Origin: Thalassotalea euphylliae
GTDB taxonomy: Bacteria; Pseudomonadota; Gammaproteobacteria; Enterobacterales; Alteromonadaceae
Length of the DNA stretch: 64,000 nucleotides
Assembly: GCF_003390375.1 (NCBI RefSeq)
Contig: NZ_QUOT01000001.1
Span: forward strand, 3,286,001-3,350,000
Direction: 5' to 3'
Shown: positions 17,703-26,641 of the stretch, in pieces
Layout: the number at the start of each line of letters is the position of its first letter
How positions within the stretch are numbered: the first letter of the stretch is position 1
Made by a program: the position numbers and the translations under genes
Notes under the pieces: model-generated
What the model was told of the DNA's origin: nothing
Database searches by the model: none
What the model saw: the letters and a program-made list of their open reading frames with translations, nothing else

Positions 17703-18875
17703 ATGATGTTTGTTAAACTTTATAGCCATAGTAAAAGTAGCCCAATTAAAAGCAACCAAAATAAAAGTAGCCAAAGCAAAGGCATCCTTCGTTCTTCACG
17801 CAGCGCGTCACGTAATAGATTTCGCTTAATCAACAGAGCTTTTAAGCCATTCATCTTGGCTACTGGTTTGCTGTTATCGCTAGTAAGCAATGCTAATGAA
17901 GCACCAGCTAGTGCGGTTAAAGTAGATGTTGTGACTAGCATGTCGCTAGCAGCAACGGCAGAGTTAATGGGTACAGTTCACAGTAAAATGCACGTTCCTA
18001 TTACCGCTGGGGTTAGTGGCCGAGTTGATTGGGTGGCAGCACCAGGTAGCTTTGTAACTGCTGGTGGCGAATTAGTGAAAATGGATATGTTGCCATTGAA
18101 GTTAAGCCGAGCGGAGCATGTTGCTCAACTCAAGCGTGCCAAGGTTAATCGTGATTATTACGCTAATGAAGTGAATCGCTTAGAAACGTTACGTAAAACC
18201 AATGCCACGTCGCAATTTCAATTGGATCAAACGCGCTCTCAATTTGAACTGGCGGAAGCTGATATCGAAATTGCGCAATTGCAGTTAGAGCAAATTGACG
18301 ATCAAATCTCACGCGCAACAGTGATAGCTCCATATGATGGCGTAGTCACTGAACGATTAGTGTTAGCCGGAACCGATGTTAATCGCAGCGATGTGCTCAG
18401 CCGATTCTTAGATACCGAGCACTTAGAAGCAAGAGTTTTTGTACCAGTAAAATACTTAGCATTCTTGCGCTTAGGCAATGAGCTAACGCTTGCCAATGAG
18501 CAACAAACATTAAATGCGTCGATCACCGCAGTGATCCCAAGTGCCGACCCTCGCTCGCAAACTTTTGAAGTGCGCGTTGAAATACCAAGTCACCTCAACA
18601 CCCTATGGGCTGCTGGTCAATTGGTTAAAGTCACAGTGCCAATCCAGCAAGCACAACCGACATTAACGGTGCACCGTGATGCTCTAATCTTAAGAAAAGA
18701 TGGTACCTATGTGGTGAAAGTTGGCGCAGATAACAAGGTATCGCGTTTACCGGTAAAGGTTGGCAAAGGAACGTTTGAACGGGTCTCTGTGAGTGGTGAA
18801 TTGTACGATGGTGACAAAGTTGCTATTCGCGGCGCCGAGCGATTGCAAGACGGCCAAACCGTGGTTATTCAGTAA
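17703..18875 (+). CDS. RND efflux periplasmic adaptor (membrane fusion protein)
   Basis: Adaptor expected to link the preceding pump to an outer-membrane channel. It begins 6 bases after the pump stop, with AGGA before ATG 17703. Visible parts are a lipoyl-like half (VPITAGVSGRVDWV, GSFVTAGGELVKMD), an alpha-helical hairpin at about 135-195 (LETLRKTNATSQFQLDQTRSQFELAEADIEIAQLQL), the second lipoyl half (IDDQISRATVIAPYDGVVTERLV) and beta-barrel/MP domains. The first ~48 residues are an unusual basic Ser/Lys/Asn/Arg-rich leader before the hydrophobic signal segment (FILATGLLLSLVSNANEA). A later start is possible, but no ATG lies between. Confidence 0.91.
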   Translation: MMFVKLYSHSKSSPIKSNQNKSSQSKGILRSSRSASRNRFRLINRAFKPFILATGLLLSLVSNANEAPASAVKVDVVTSMSLAATAELMGTVHSKMHVPITAGVSGRVDWVAAPGSFVTAGGELVKMDMLPLKLSRAEHVAQLKRAKVNRDYYANEVNRLETLRKTNATSQFQLDQTRSQFELAEADIEIAQLQLEQIDDQISRATVIAPYDGVVTERLVLAGTDVNRSDVLSRFLDTEHLEARVFVPVKYLAFLRLGNELTLANEQQTLNASITAVIPSADPRSQTFEVRVEIPSHLNTLWAAGQLVKVTVPIQQAQPTLTVHRDALILRKDGTYVVKVGADNKVSRLPVKVGKGTFERVSVSGELYDGDKVAIRGAERLQDGQTVVIQ

Positions 18876-18946
18876 AACTCTAACTGTGGATAGCTGTCAG
18901 CTTTCACAATCAAGTTATCAACAGTCTATAAACTCCTGATATTAAT

Positions 18947-20071
18947 GTGATAGAGTTAAGCCATAATAATAATTGGTTTAGCTCTTTCAGATCTCAAATT
19001 TTGTCAAAATTCATCGCCTTTATTAAATATATAGTTCAGTCAGCAAGCTATGGTGTGCTTGCTGCCGTTATCTTGATCTTGTTGGTACCTGATTTGCGCA
19101 TGCAATTGGCTAACTCAACCTTTTTAAATGGCGAAAAAGAAGAAACCGCACCTTTGTCATACGCTAAAGCGGTCAGCAGAGCAGCGCCCGCTGTTGTCAA
19201 TATCTACTCAACTGACCATGCTCAGCCTAGGCGCTATTCACGCAATGTCGCTAACACTACCCGTTTAGGTTCAGGGGTGATCATGGATCCTAACGGCTAC
19301 ATTTTGACTAACTACCATGTGGTGCAAAATGCGGATCTAGTGTCGGTATGGCTGCAAACAGGTCAGCGTTATGATGCGGTATTAATTGGTTTTGATATTT
19401 ACACCGATTTAGCGGTACTTAAAGTCGACGCTGTTAATCTGCCGGTTATCCCGCAGCGCAATGACTTGGAATCGCTCTCTGGCGATGTCGTGTTAGCGAT
19501 TGGTAACCCGCTGAATTTGGGGCAAACGGTCACCCAAGGTATTATCAGCGCAACGGGCCGCAATGGCTTAAGCAGTACTAGCTATTTACAATTCCTGCAA
19601 ATGGACGCGGCCATCAATGAAGGCAATTCGGGTGGTGCGTTAGTTAACACAAACGGCGAGTTAGTTGGCATAAATTCACGTAAATTTACGCAACGTAATT
19701 CGCAGCTGAATGTGCAAGGTATCTTTTTTGCGGTGCCATATAAGCTCGCCAATCGAGTTATGCAAAAAATTATCGAAAATGGCCGGGTAACACGTGGTTG
19801 GCTAGGTGTTAATACCGAGCAGCTGCCATCACATACCAAAGGTTTTACCATTACTGCCATTAGCCCCAATAGCCCTGCGCAACGCGCTGGCTTGCAAGTC
19901 GGTGATTTGGTTTATCAATTTGATGATGTTGAGATTACGGGTGTTGAGCAAGCGCTAGATATCGTTGCAGAAACCAGACCAGGTAAAAGCATTATGGTAA
20001 GCCTTTACCGCAACAAGCAAACGCTGCAGTTACCTGTGCAAATTGGTGAGCTTAGAAATATCGGCAATTAA
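18947..20071 (+). CDS. degS: DegS-like periplasmic serine endoprotease
   Basis: Inner-membrane-anchored trypsin-like protease with one PDZ domain. In E. coli DegS senses unfolded porins through its PDZ and cuts RseA to start the sigma-E response. The single transmembrane helix is at about 32-50 (YGVLAAVILILLVPDL). The catalytic triad is His124 (ILTNYHVV), Asp154 (YTDLAVLKVD) and Ser228 (NEGNSGGALV). The PDZ domain lies at about 270-365. The single PDZ and membrane anchor favour DegS over DegP/DegQ. The start is GTG 18947, giving 374 residues. The neighbours are not rseA or degQ, so the stress role is inferred from the family. Confidence 0.91.
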   Translation: MIELSHNNNWFSSFRSQILSKFIAFIKYIVQSASYGVLAAVILILLVPDLRMQLANSTFLNGEKEETAPLSYAKAVSRAAPAVVNIYSTDHAQPRRYSRNVANTTRLGSGVIMDPNGYILTNYHVVQNADLVSVWLQTGQRYDAVLIGFDIYTDLAVLKVDAVNLPVIPQRNDLESLSGDVVLAIGNPLNLGQTVTQGIISATGRNGLSSTSYLQFLQMDAAINEGNSGGALVNTNGELVGINSRKFTQRNSQLNVQGIFFAVPYKLANRVMQKIIENGRVTRGWLGVNTEQLPSHTKGFTITAISPNSPAQRAGLQVGDLVYQFDDVEITGVEQALDIVAETRPGKSIMVSLYRNKQTLQLPVQIGELRNIGN

Positions 20072-20167
20072 AGAGCATTTTAAATTTGGGGTCACTGACC
20101 ATTAAGGCAATGGCTAGCTAAAGCAGCGCTTTACTTTATATCTCAGAATCATTTCTCAAATATGTTT

Positions 20168-20199
20168 AGACGTCTAAACGTTTAGATGTTGACATAGCT
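20168..20199 (+). promoter_or_regulatory. MetJ operator (tandem met boxes) upstream of metA
   Basis: Four consecutive 8-base units can be read: AGACGTCT (20168-20175, a perfect met box), AAACGTTT, AGATGTTG and ACATAGCT, with decreasing match to AGACGTCT. MetJ with S-adenosylmethionine binds such tandem boxes cooperatively. A perfect -35 hexamer TTGACA (20189-20194) lies inside the operator, so bound repressor would block RNA polymerase. The -10 is weak (around 20212). This predicts methionine repression of metA and probably metH. Confidence 0.88.
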
Positions 20200-20256
20200 A
20201 AAGAACCAAGGCACATTTACTAGCTCAATTATTCGCTAGTGTCTTGTGGATTTGTT

Positions 20257-21222
20257 ATGCCAATTAAAATTCCTGATCAGTTACCTGCCTTAAAAATTCT
20301 TGGTAACGAAGATATCTTTGTGATGTCGGAGCACCGCGCCGCCAATCAAGATATTCGACCGATGGAAATGGCGATCCTCAATTTAATGCCGAATAAAATT
20401 GAAACCGAAGTGCAAATTTTGCGCATGCTGTCGAATACGCCGTTGCAAATTAATGTCGATTTAGTGCGTATTCACGCCAACCCTTCAAAGAATACACCAA
20501 CGTCGCATTTAGAGTCGTTTTATCGCTTGTTTGATGATGTAAAACACAAGCAATACGATGGCATGATCGTTACGGGTGCACCACTTGGCTTAATGAATTA
20601 TAAAGAAGTCAGCTATTGGAACAAAATTCAAGAAGTCTTCGATTGGGCGCAGAATAATGTAGTTTCTACCATGTACTTATGTTGGGCTGCTCATGCGGCT
20701 TTATATCATCATTATGGCCTAGAACGTCAGCTTCGTGATGCCAAGCTTTCAGGTGTTTATCGCCATGATAAGTTACGCCCCCATGAAAAACTAACGCGTG
20801 GTTTTGATGATGAATTTTGGGTACCCCATTCACGCTACGGTGAAGTATTGCCAGAAGATTATCAATCGGTTGAGAGCTTAAATATTCTCGCGCAATCAGC
20901 AGAGGCAGGGGTTTATTTAAGTGCCAGTGAAGACAAACGCCAAGTGTTTGTCACTGGCCATCCTGAATATGACCCAACCACGTTAGACGATGAATATCGT
21001 CGAGATTTAGCCGCTGATTTGTCTGACGGTTTAACGCCAGCGATTCCCGTGAATTACTATCGCGATAACAATCCAGACTCTGCGCTTGAGAAACCGCCAG
21101 CGAGTAAATGGCGCAGTCATGGTAGCCTGTTGTTTAACAACTGGATCAACTACTATGTGTATCAAATCACCCCTTACCAATTAGATGCTGAGCATATTCA
21201 GACATCAATCACAGGAGAGTAA
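20257..21222 (+). CDS. metA: Homoserine O-succinyltransferase
   Basis: First committed step of methionine synthesis: acylation of homoserine. ATG 20257 gives the family N-terminus MPIKIPDQLPA and 321 residues; a GTG at 20239 would add six residues. Conserved segments are ILNLMPNKIETEVQILR, VTGAPLG, the nucleophile Cys in MYLCWAAHAAL, SGVYRHDKLRPHEKLTRGFDD, FVTGHPEYD and WRSHGSLLFNNWINYYVYQITPY. Whether the acyl donor is succinyl- or acetyl-CoA depends on a few active-site residues that I did not resolve. It lies behind a MetJ operator and one base before metH, an unusual direct metA-metH pairing. Confidence 0.96.
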   Translation: MPIKIPDQLPALKILGNEDIFVMSEHRAANQDIRPMEMAILNLMPNKIETEVQILRMLSNTPLQINVDLVRIHANPSKNTPTSHLESFYRLFDDVKHKQYDGMIVTGAPLGLMNYKEVSYWNKIQEVFDWAQNNVVSTMYLCWAAHAALYHHYGLERQLRDAKLSGVYRHDKLRPHEKLTRGFDDEFWVPHSRYGEVLPEDYQSVESLNILAQSAEAGVYLSASEDKRQVFVTGHPEYDPTTLDDEYRRDLAADLSDGLTPAIPVNYYRDNNPDSALEKPPASKWRSHGSLLFNNWINYYVYQITPYQLDAEHIQTSITGE

Positions 21223-21223
21223 C

Positions 21224-24200
21224 GTGCAGCAGTTAGCATCGTTTCAACAACTTCAGCAAGCCCTTAACGAGCGTATTTTAATTCTCGATGGCGGTATGGG
21301 GACAATGATCCAAAACCGCAAATTCAGCGAAAGTGATTTTCGCGGTGAGCGCTTTCAAGATTGGCACTGTGATATTCAAGGCAATAACGATTTATTGGTA
21401 CTGACCCAGCCAGACACGATTAAGGCAATCCACTCTGAATACCTTGAAGCTGGCGCCGATATTCTAGAAACCAATACCTTTAACGCAACGACGATTGCCA
21501 TGGCCGATTACGACATGGAAGCGGTAAGTGCTGAAATTAATCTTCAAGCCGCTAAACTGGCGCGCGCTGCGGCGGATGAATACACCAAGAAAACACCGCA
21601 TAAACCGCGTTTTGTTGCTGGTGTGTTAGGGCCAACAAACCGCACCTGTTCGATTTCGCCTGATGTTAATGACCCAGCGTTTCGTAATATCACCTTTAAT
21701 GAGCTCGTCACCGCTTATAAAGAATCGACCGAAGCGCTTATTGACGGTGGCTCTGACATTATTCTGATTGAAACCATTTTCGATACGCTAAACGCAAAAG
21801 CCGCCATTTTTGCCGTCGAAACGGTATTTGCAGAGCGCGGTGTGAAGCTGCCGATTATGATTTCCGGCACCATTACTGACGCTTCAGGTCGCACGCTGTC
21901 AGGTCAAACAACCGAAGCGTTTTACAACTCATTGCGCCATGCCAAGCCAATTTCTTTTGGCCTTAACTGTGCGCTTGGGCCTGTTGAGCTGCGCCAATAC
22001 GTGGAAGAAATGAGCCGTATTTCTGATGTCGCGGTTTCTGCTCACCCAAATGCGGGTTTACCAAATGCCTTTGGTGAGTATGACTTCTCTGTCGAGGACA
22101 TGAACGAGCATGTGCAGGAGTGGGCAAAGTCGGGCTTTTTAAACATTATTGGTGGCTGCTGTGGCACTACACCTGAGCATATTCGCGGCATGGCAGAAAC
22201 CGTTGCTAACATCGCACCGCGCAAAATTGAAGCGCGTGCAACAGCGTGTCGCTTATCCGGCTTAGAGCCGCTAACCATTGAAAAAGAAACCCTGTTCGTT
22301 AACGTGGGTGAGCGCACTAACGTGACGGGCTCGGCGATTTTCCGCCGTTTGATCACCGAAGAAAATTACGACCAAGCGATCGCGGTTGCGCTGCAGCAAG
22401 TGGAAAATGGTGCACAAATTATTGATATCAATATGGACGAAGGCATGCTAGATTCAAAAGCGGCGATGGTGCGCTTTTTGAACCTAATTGCTGGTGAGCC
22501 AGATATCGCGAAAGTGCCGATTATGCTCGATTCCAGTAAATGGAATATTCTTGAAGCCGGCTTGCAGTGTATCCAAGGTAAGGGGATTGTTAACTCCATC
22601 AGCCTAAAAGAAGGCGAAGAAATCTTCCGCAAGCAAGCTGAACTACTTCGACGCTATGGCGCAGCAGTGATTGTTATGGCGTTTGACGAAGTAGGGCAGG
22701 CAGATACACGCAAGCGCAAGTTCGAAATCTGTAAACGCGCTTATCACATCCTTGTCGATGAAATCGGTTTCCCCGCAGAAGACATTATTTTTGACCCGAA
22801 CATTTTCGCCGTTGCCACAGGTATTGATGAGCACAACAACTATGGTGTTGACTTTATCGAGGCGGTGAAAGACATCAAAGAAAACCTGCCGTATGCCATG
22901 GTCTCGGGTGGTGTATCGAATGTGTCCTTCTCATTCCGTGGTAACAACCCAGTGCGTGAAGCTATTCACGCAGTATTCCTGTACTACGCCATTAAAAACG
23001 GCATGGACATGGGCATTGTTAACGCTGGCCAACTCGCCATTTATTCCGACTTACCGGAAAAGCTTAAAACGGCGGTTGAAGATGTTGTACTTAATAGCGA
23101 CGATGGCGCAACTGAGCGCTTACTGGAAGTTGCTGAAGAATATCGCGGTCAAGCAGGTGGCGGAAAAAGCAAAGTTGATTTAGCGTGGCGCGAATTGCCA
23201 GTCAACAAGCGCCTTCAACATGCACTAGTAAAAGGTATTAACGAGTTTATTGTTGAAGACACCGAAGAAGCGCGCCTTGCCGCCAGTCGACCGCTGGAGG
23301 TTATCGAAGGACCGTTGATGGACGGTATGAACGTGGTCGGTGACTTATTTGGCGCTGGCGAAATGTTCTTACCTCAAGTGGTTAAATCTGCACGCGTAAT
23401 GAAGCAAGCAGTAGCACATTTACAGCCGTTTATCGAAGCGGAAAAAACCGAAGCCAGCTCTAACGGTAAAGTGCTACTGGCAACGGTAAAAGGTGATGTG
23501 CACGATATCGGCAAAAACATTGTTGGCGTGGTACTGCAATGTAACAACTACGAAATTATTGACCTTGGCGTAATGGTGCCATGCGAAGATATTTTGCGTG
23601 TAGCCCGTGAAGAAAACGTTGATGTGATTGGCTTATCAGGCCTTATTACGCCATCGCTTGATGAAATGGTCCATGTTGCCAAAGAAATGCAGCGTCAAGG
23701 CTTTGAACTGCCATTACTAATTGGTGGTGCTACGACTTCTAAAGCGCATACGGCGGTAAAAATTGAGCCACAATACGAGCACCCTGTGGTGTATGTGCCT
23801 AATGCGTCACGTTCGGTGTCTGTGGTGAGTACCTTGTTGTCAGACGAACAACGAGATGATTTTGTCGCTAAGCAAAAAGCCGAATACGTGAAAGTACGTG
23901 AGCGTCATAACAAAAAAGGCCCGCGCTCGTCACTTATTTCGTTAGAAGATGCGCGTGCGAATCCAACACCAATCAGTTTTGATAACTATACGCCGGTCAA
24001 ACCTAAAAAACTTGGTGTTACGGTAATTGACGAGTTAGACCTTAACGAGGTGCGCAATTACATTGATTGGACGCCTTTTTTTATGACGTGGCAGTTATCC
24101 GGAAAGTACCCAAAAATCCTTGAGCATGAGCTAATTGGTGAAGAAGCGACTAAGCTATTTAACGACGCCAATGCCATGATTGACGATGTTATTCACAACA

Positions 24201-24940
24201 ATAAGCTCAAAGCTAGCGCTGTAATTGGTTTATTCCCTGCGCATAGTGTGGGTGATGATATTGAGCTATTTGCTGATGAGCAGAGTCAGCAATCAGGCGA
24301 GCGTTTGATGCGTATTCACCAGCTGCGCCAACAAGGTAAAAAGCCAGACGGGCAATATAATCGCTGTTTATCTGATTTTGTTGCACCCAAAGGCACAACG
24401 GCCAATGGAAACGTGGTAGAAGATTACGTGGGCGCTTTTGCGGTATCTGCTGGCTTTGGCGCAGATGAACTGGTTAAAGCGTATGACGCTGAGCACGATA
24501 CTTACAACAGTATTTTGTTAAAAGCCGTAGCCGATCGTTTAGCGGAAGCGTCAGCCGAGTACTTACATGAAAAAGTGCGCAAAGAATATTGGGGCTATGC
24601 ACCTGATGAAACCTTTGATAACGAAGCATTAATTCGCGAGCAGTACCAAGGTATTCGACCCGCACCGGGCTACCCTGCTTGTCCTGAGCACACCGAAAAA
24701 GGCTTATTGTGGGAGCTACTGGATGTGGAAAACAACATCGGTATGGAGCTAACTTCTAGCTATGCCATGTGGCCGGGCGCAGCGGTTAGTGGCTGGTACT
24801 TTGCTCACCCTGATTCAAAATACTTTGCGGTCGCTAAAGTCAACAAAGATCAAGTATTGGATTATGCCGCCCGTAAAGGCTTCACAATAGAGCAAGCAGA
24901 GCGATGGTTAGCGGCCAATTTGGACTATGATCCGGATTAA
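21224..24940 (+). CDS. metH: Cobalamin-dependent methionine synthase
   Basis: Transfers a methyl group from methyltetrahydrofolate through cobalamin to homocysteine. I chose GTG 21224 because AGGAGAG lies just upstream (inside the end of metA) and it gives 1238 residues, close to E. coli MetH. Modules in order: homocysteine/zinc domain about 1-340 (GGMGTMIQ, zinc Cys in GLNCALG and GGCCGTTPEHI); pterin domain about 365-640 (NVGERTNVTGSAIFRR); cobalamin domain about 660-890 with the cobalt-ligand His760 in DVHDIGKNIVG; and the AdoMet activation domain about 910-1230 (RPAPGYPACPEHTEK). All modules are present. Confidence 0.98.
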   Translation: MQQLASFQQLQQALNERILILDGGMGTMIQNRKFSESDFRGERFQDWHCDIQGNNDLLVLTQPDTIKAIHSEYLEAGADILETNTFNATTIAMADYDMEAVSAEINLQAAKLARAAADEYTKKTPHKPRFVAGVLGPTNRTCSISPDVNDPAFRNITFNELVTAYKESTEALIDGGSDIILIETIFDTLNAKAAIFAVETVFAERGVKLPIMISGTITDASGRTLSGQTTEAFYNSLRHAKPISFGLNCALGPVELRQYVEEMSRISDVAVSAHPNAGLPNAFGEYDFSVEDMNEHVQEWAKSGFLNIIGGCCGTTPEHIRGMAETVANIAPRKIEARATACRLSGLEPLTIEKETLFVNVGERTNVTGSAIFRRLITEENYDQAIAVALQQVENGAQIIDINMDEGMLDSKAAMVRFLNLIAGEPDIAKVPIMLDSSKWNILEAGLQCIQGKGIVNSISLKEGEEIFRKQAELLRRYGAAVIVMAFDEVGQADTRKRKFEICKRAYHILVDEIGFPAEDIIFDPNIFAVATGIDEHNNYGVDFIEAVKDIKENLPYAMVSGGVSNVSFSFRGNNPVREAIHAVFLYYAIKNGMDMGIVNAGQLAIYSDLPEKLKTAVEDVVLNSDDGATERLLEVAEEYRGQAGGGKSKVDLAWRELPVNKRLQHALVKGINEFIVEDTEEARLAASRPLEVIEGPLMDGMNVVGDLFGAGEMFLPQVVKSARVMKQAVAHLQPFIEAEKTEASSNGKVLLATVKGDVHDIGKNIVGVVLQCNNYEIIDLGVMVPCEDILRVAREENVDVIGLSGLITPSLDEMVHVAKEMQRQGFELPLLIGGATTSKAHTAVKIEPQYEHPVVYVPNASRSVSVVSTLLSDEQRDDFVAKQKAEYVKVRERHNKKGPRSSLISLEDARANPTPISFDNYTPVKPKKLGVTVIDELDLNEVRNYIDWTPFFMTWQLSGKYPKILEHELIGEEATKLFNDANAMIDDVIHNNKLKASAVIGLFPAHSVGDDIELFADEQSQQSGERLMRIHQLRQQGKKPDGQYNRCLSDFVAPKGTTANGNVVEDYVGAFAVSAGFGADELVKAYDAEHDTYNSILLKAVADRLAEASAEYLHEKVRKEYWGYAPDETFDNEALIREQYQGIRPAPGYPACPEHTEKGLLWELLDVENNIGMELTSSYAMWPGAAVSGWYFAHPDSKYFAVAKVNKDQVLDYAARKGFTIEQAERWLAANLDYDPD

Positions 24941-24998
24941 CGGCGCTGATTAAACTTTGCGTGAGTGACGAGTAACCAAGTTTTAAACTTTAGATATG

Positions 24999-25032
24999 AA
25001 AAAGCTCGAAAGTTTATGCTTTCGAGCTTTTT
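24999..25032 (+). terminator. Intrinsic terminator after metH
   Basis: Long stem AAAAAGCTCGAAAG/CTTTCGAGCTTTTT with a 6-base loop, A-rich on one side and T-rich on the other. It can serve metH and, on the other strand, the convergent reductase gene. Confidence 0.9.
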
Positions 25033-25070
25033 ATTAATCTGAATGTATTAACTCTTGTTGAAGCGGAATA

Positions 25071-26078
25071 CTAGACTTTAATCAGCTGCTTACCTGTATT
25101 TGCGCCTTTGTATAAATCAGCAAGTGCTTGTGGTGCATTTTCCAATCCTTCGGTAATGTTTTCGCGATATTTTAATTCGCCTTGCGTGTACCACTGGGCA
25201 AGTTGTTGCAATGCGGCTGGCGCTTTAGCGGTGTGATCAATCAACACAAAGCCCATTACCGTTAAGCGCTTGGTCAGGATATGGCGATCGCGGCGCGGGC
25301 CTAGTGGTGTTTCTGGCTCCCAGCTCTCAACTGCAGCGGTACCGACTTGTAGCGCACGAGCGTTCATCGCTAGGTTAGGGTAAACCGCATCGGCGATAGC
25401 GCCAGAGGTGTTGTCAAAAAATACGTTAATGCCTTCTGGTGCAAGCTCAGCAATCGCTTTTTCTAAGTTTTCGGTAGTTTTGTAGTTAAGCGCGTGATCG
25501 TAGCCAAATTCATTAACGCACATCTCAACTTTATCGTCGCTACCCGTTAAACCAATCACTTTACAGCCTTTAATTTTGGCAATTTGACCAGCGATACTGC
25601 CCACACCACCAGCTGCGGTTGAAATTAACACAGTTTCACCCGCTTCAATTTTACCAAGCTCATTAAGTACCAAGTAGGCAGTTAAACCATTTGGCCCTAA
25701 TGCCCCAAGAGCGCTTGAAATTGGGGCTAGTTCAGGATTTATTTTACGTACCATTGGGTTAGGCTCACACACGCAGTATTCTTGCCAGCCGAAAATGCCG
25801 TAAACCGTGTCTCCTTTGGCGTAATCTGGGTGTTTCGAGTCAACAATTTCACCAACACAAATTGAACGCATGACTTCATCAATTTGCACTGGTGGTAAGT
25901 AGTTTGGCTCTAGCGATACCCAGCCACGCATTGCAGGGTCAATCGATAGGTAAATATTTTTAACGGCAATTTGACCTTCAGCTAGGGTTAAATCTAGCTC
26001 GGTGGTTTTTGCTGAAAAGTGCTCTGGTCCTGGGATGCCGTCGGGGCGATTTGATAATACGATTTGGCGATTTTGCAT
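25071..26078 (-). CDS. NADP-dependent oxidoreductase, MDR family (CurA/YncB-like)
   Basis: Zinc-independent medium-chain reductase related to leukotriene B4 12-hydroxydehydrogenase, E. coli CurA and plant double-bond reductases, which reduce C=C bonds of enones with NADPH. ATG at 26078 gives 335 residues (MQNRQIVLSNRPDG). Conserved features are IDPAMRGWV near 46-54, the nucleotide-binding loop ISTAAGGVGSIAGQIAK at about 152-168 and FFDNTSGAIADAV near 220. No structural zinc cysteines are seen. It faces metH and shares its terminator. The physiological substrate is unknown. Confidence 0.93.
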   Translation of the reverse strand: MQNRQIVLSNRPDGIPGPEHFSAKTTELDLTLAEGQIAVKNIYLSIDPAMRGWVSLEPNYLPPVQIDEVMRSICVGEIVDSKHPDYAKGDTVYGIFGWQEYCVCEPNPMVRKINPELAPISSALGALGPNGLTAYLVLNELGKIEAGETVLISTAAGGVGSIAGQIAKIKGCKVIGLTGSDDKVEMCVNEFGYDHALNYKTTENLEKAIAELAPEGINVFFDNTSGAIADAVYPNLAMNARALQVGTAAVESWEPETPLGPRRDRHILTKRLTVMGFVLIDHTAKAPAALQQLAQWYTQGELKYRENITEGLENAPQALADLYKGANTGKQLIKV

Positions 26079-26312
26079 CACACTCTACCTTTTATTCTTA
26101 GCTTCTAATAATAATCTGTTACCCCATTATAACCATCGCGTCAGTAACTGGTTATCAGGTAATCTATTAACAGTAATGCAATTTTTGAATAACGACAGGC
26201 TATTTTCACAAGTTGAAGACTACGGCTGAGCTAGGTTTTGCTGAGAATGATAGCTCTGTTAAATCAGCTCGCGTAAAATCCTTGTTCTGTAACTCGTTAT
26301 CTTTGTTTATAA

Positions 26313-26564
26313 ATGGCTAAACCTCGTAAAAAACTGCCGGAAAAGTCTGTCGATATTTATTGTAGCAAATGCAATAGCGCCTTATTCCAATACAAGAAGG
26401 GCGGTAAAGGTGCGTTAGTCAAATGCTTTAAAGAGCGTATTACTAAAGATTTCACCAGTGAGCCTTGTCAGTGCCCTAATTGTCAGCAAGTGTTTGCTCG
26501 AGAAACGCTAATTCGTGGCACACCTGCGTATAAAATGATTGGTGGTAAGGTGTGGTTTAAATAA
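26313..26564 (+). CDS. Conserved small zinc-ribbon protein
   Basis: An 83-residue basic protein with one probable treble-clef or zinc-ribbon site: a CSKC pair at about 17-20 and a CQCPNC group at about 53-58. The start MAKPRKKLPEKSVDIYCSKC is well placed and the sequence is compact, as in real small proteins. It resembles conserved hypothetical proteins of marine gammaproteobacteria that I cannot name. Nucleic-acid binding is a guess from size, charge and zinc site. It stands alone between two genes on the opposite strand. Confidence 0.72.
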   Translation: MAKPRKKLPEKSVDIYCSKCNSALFQYKKGGKGALVKCFKERITKDFTSEPCQCPNCQQVFARETLIRGTPAYKMIGGKVWFK

Positions 26565-26581
26565 TGTTTGATGTGGTAAAT

Positions 26582-26603
26582 AAAAAGGGAGCCTGAAGCT
26601 CCC
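26582..26603 (-). terminator. Terminator for the chemoreceptor gene
   Basis: Read on the minus strand, stem GGGAGC/GCTCCC with a 5-base loop is followed by TTTTTA. It lies 40 bases beyond the end of the chemoreceptor frame. Confidence 0.8.
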
Positions 26604-26641
26604 TAGTTGTTAATGATTGATTCGGCCAAAGCTAAAGCCAA

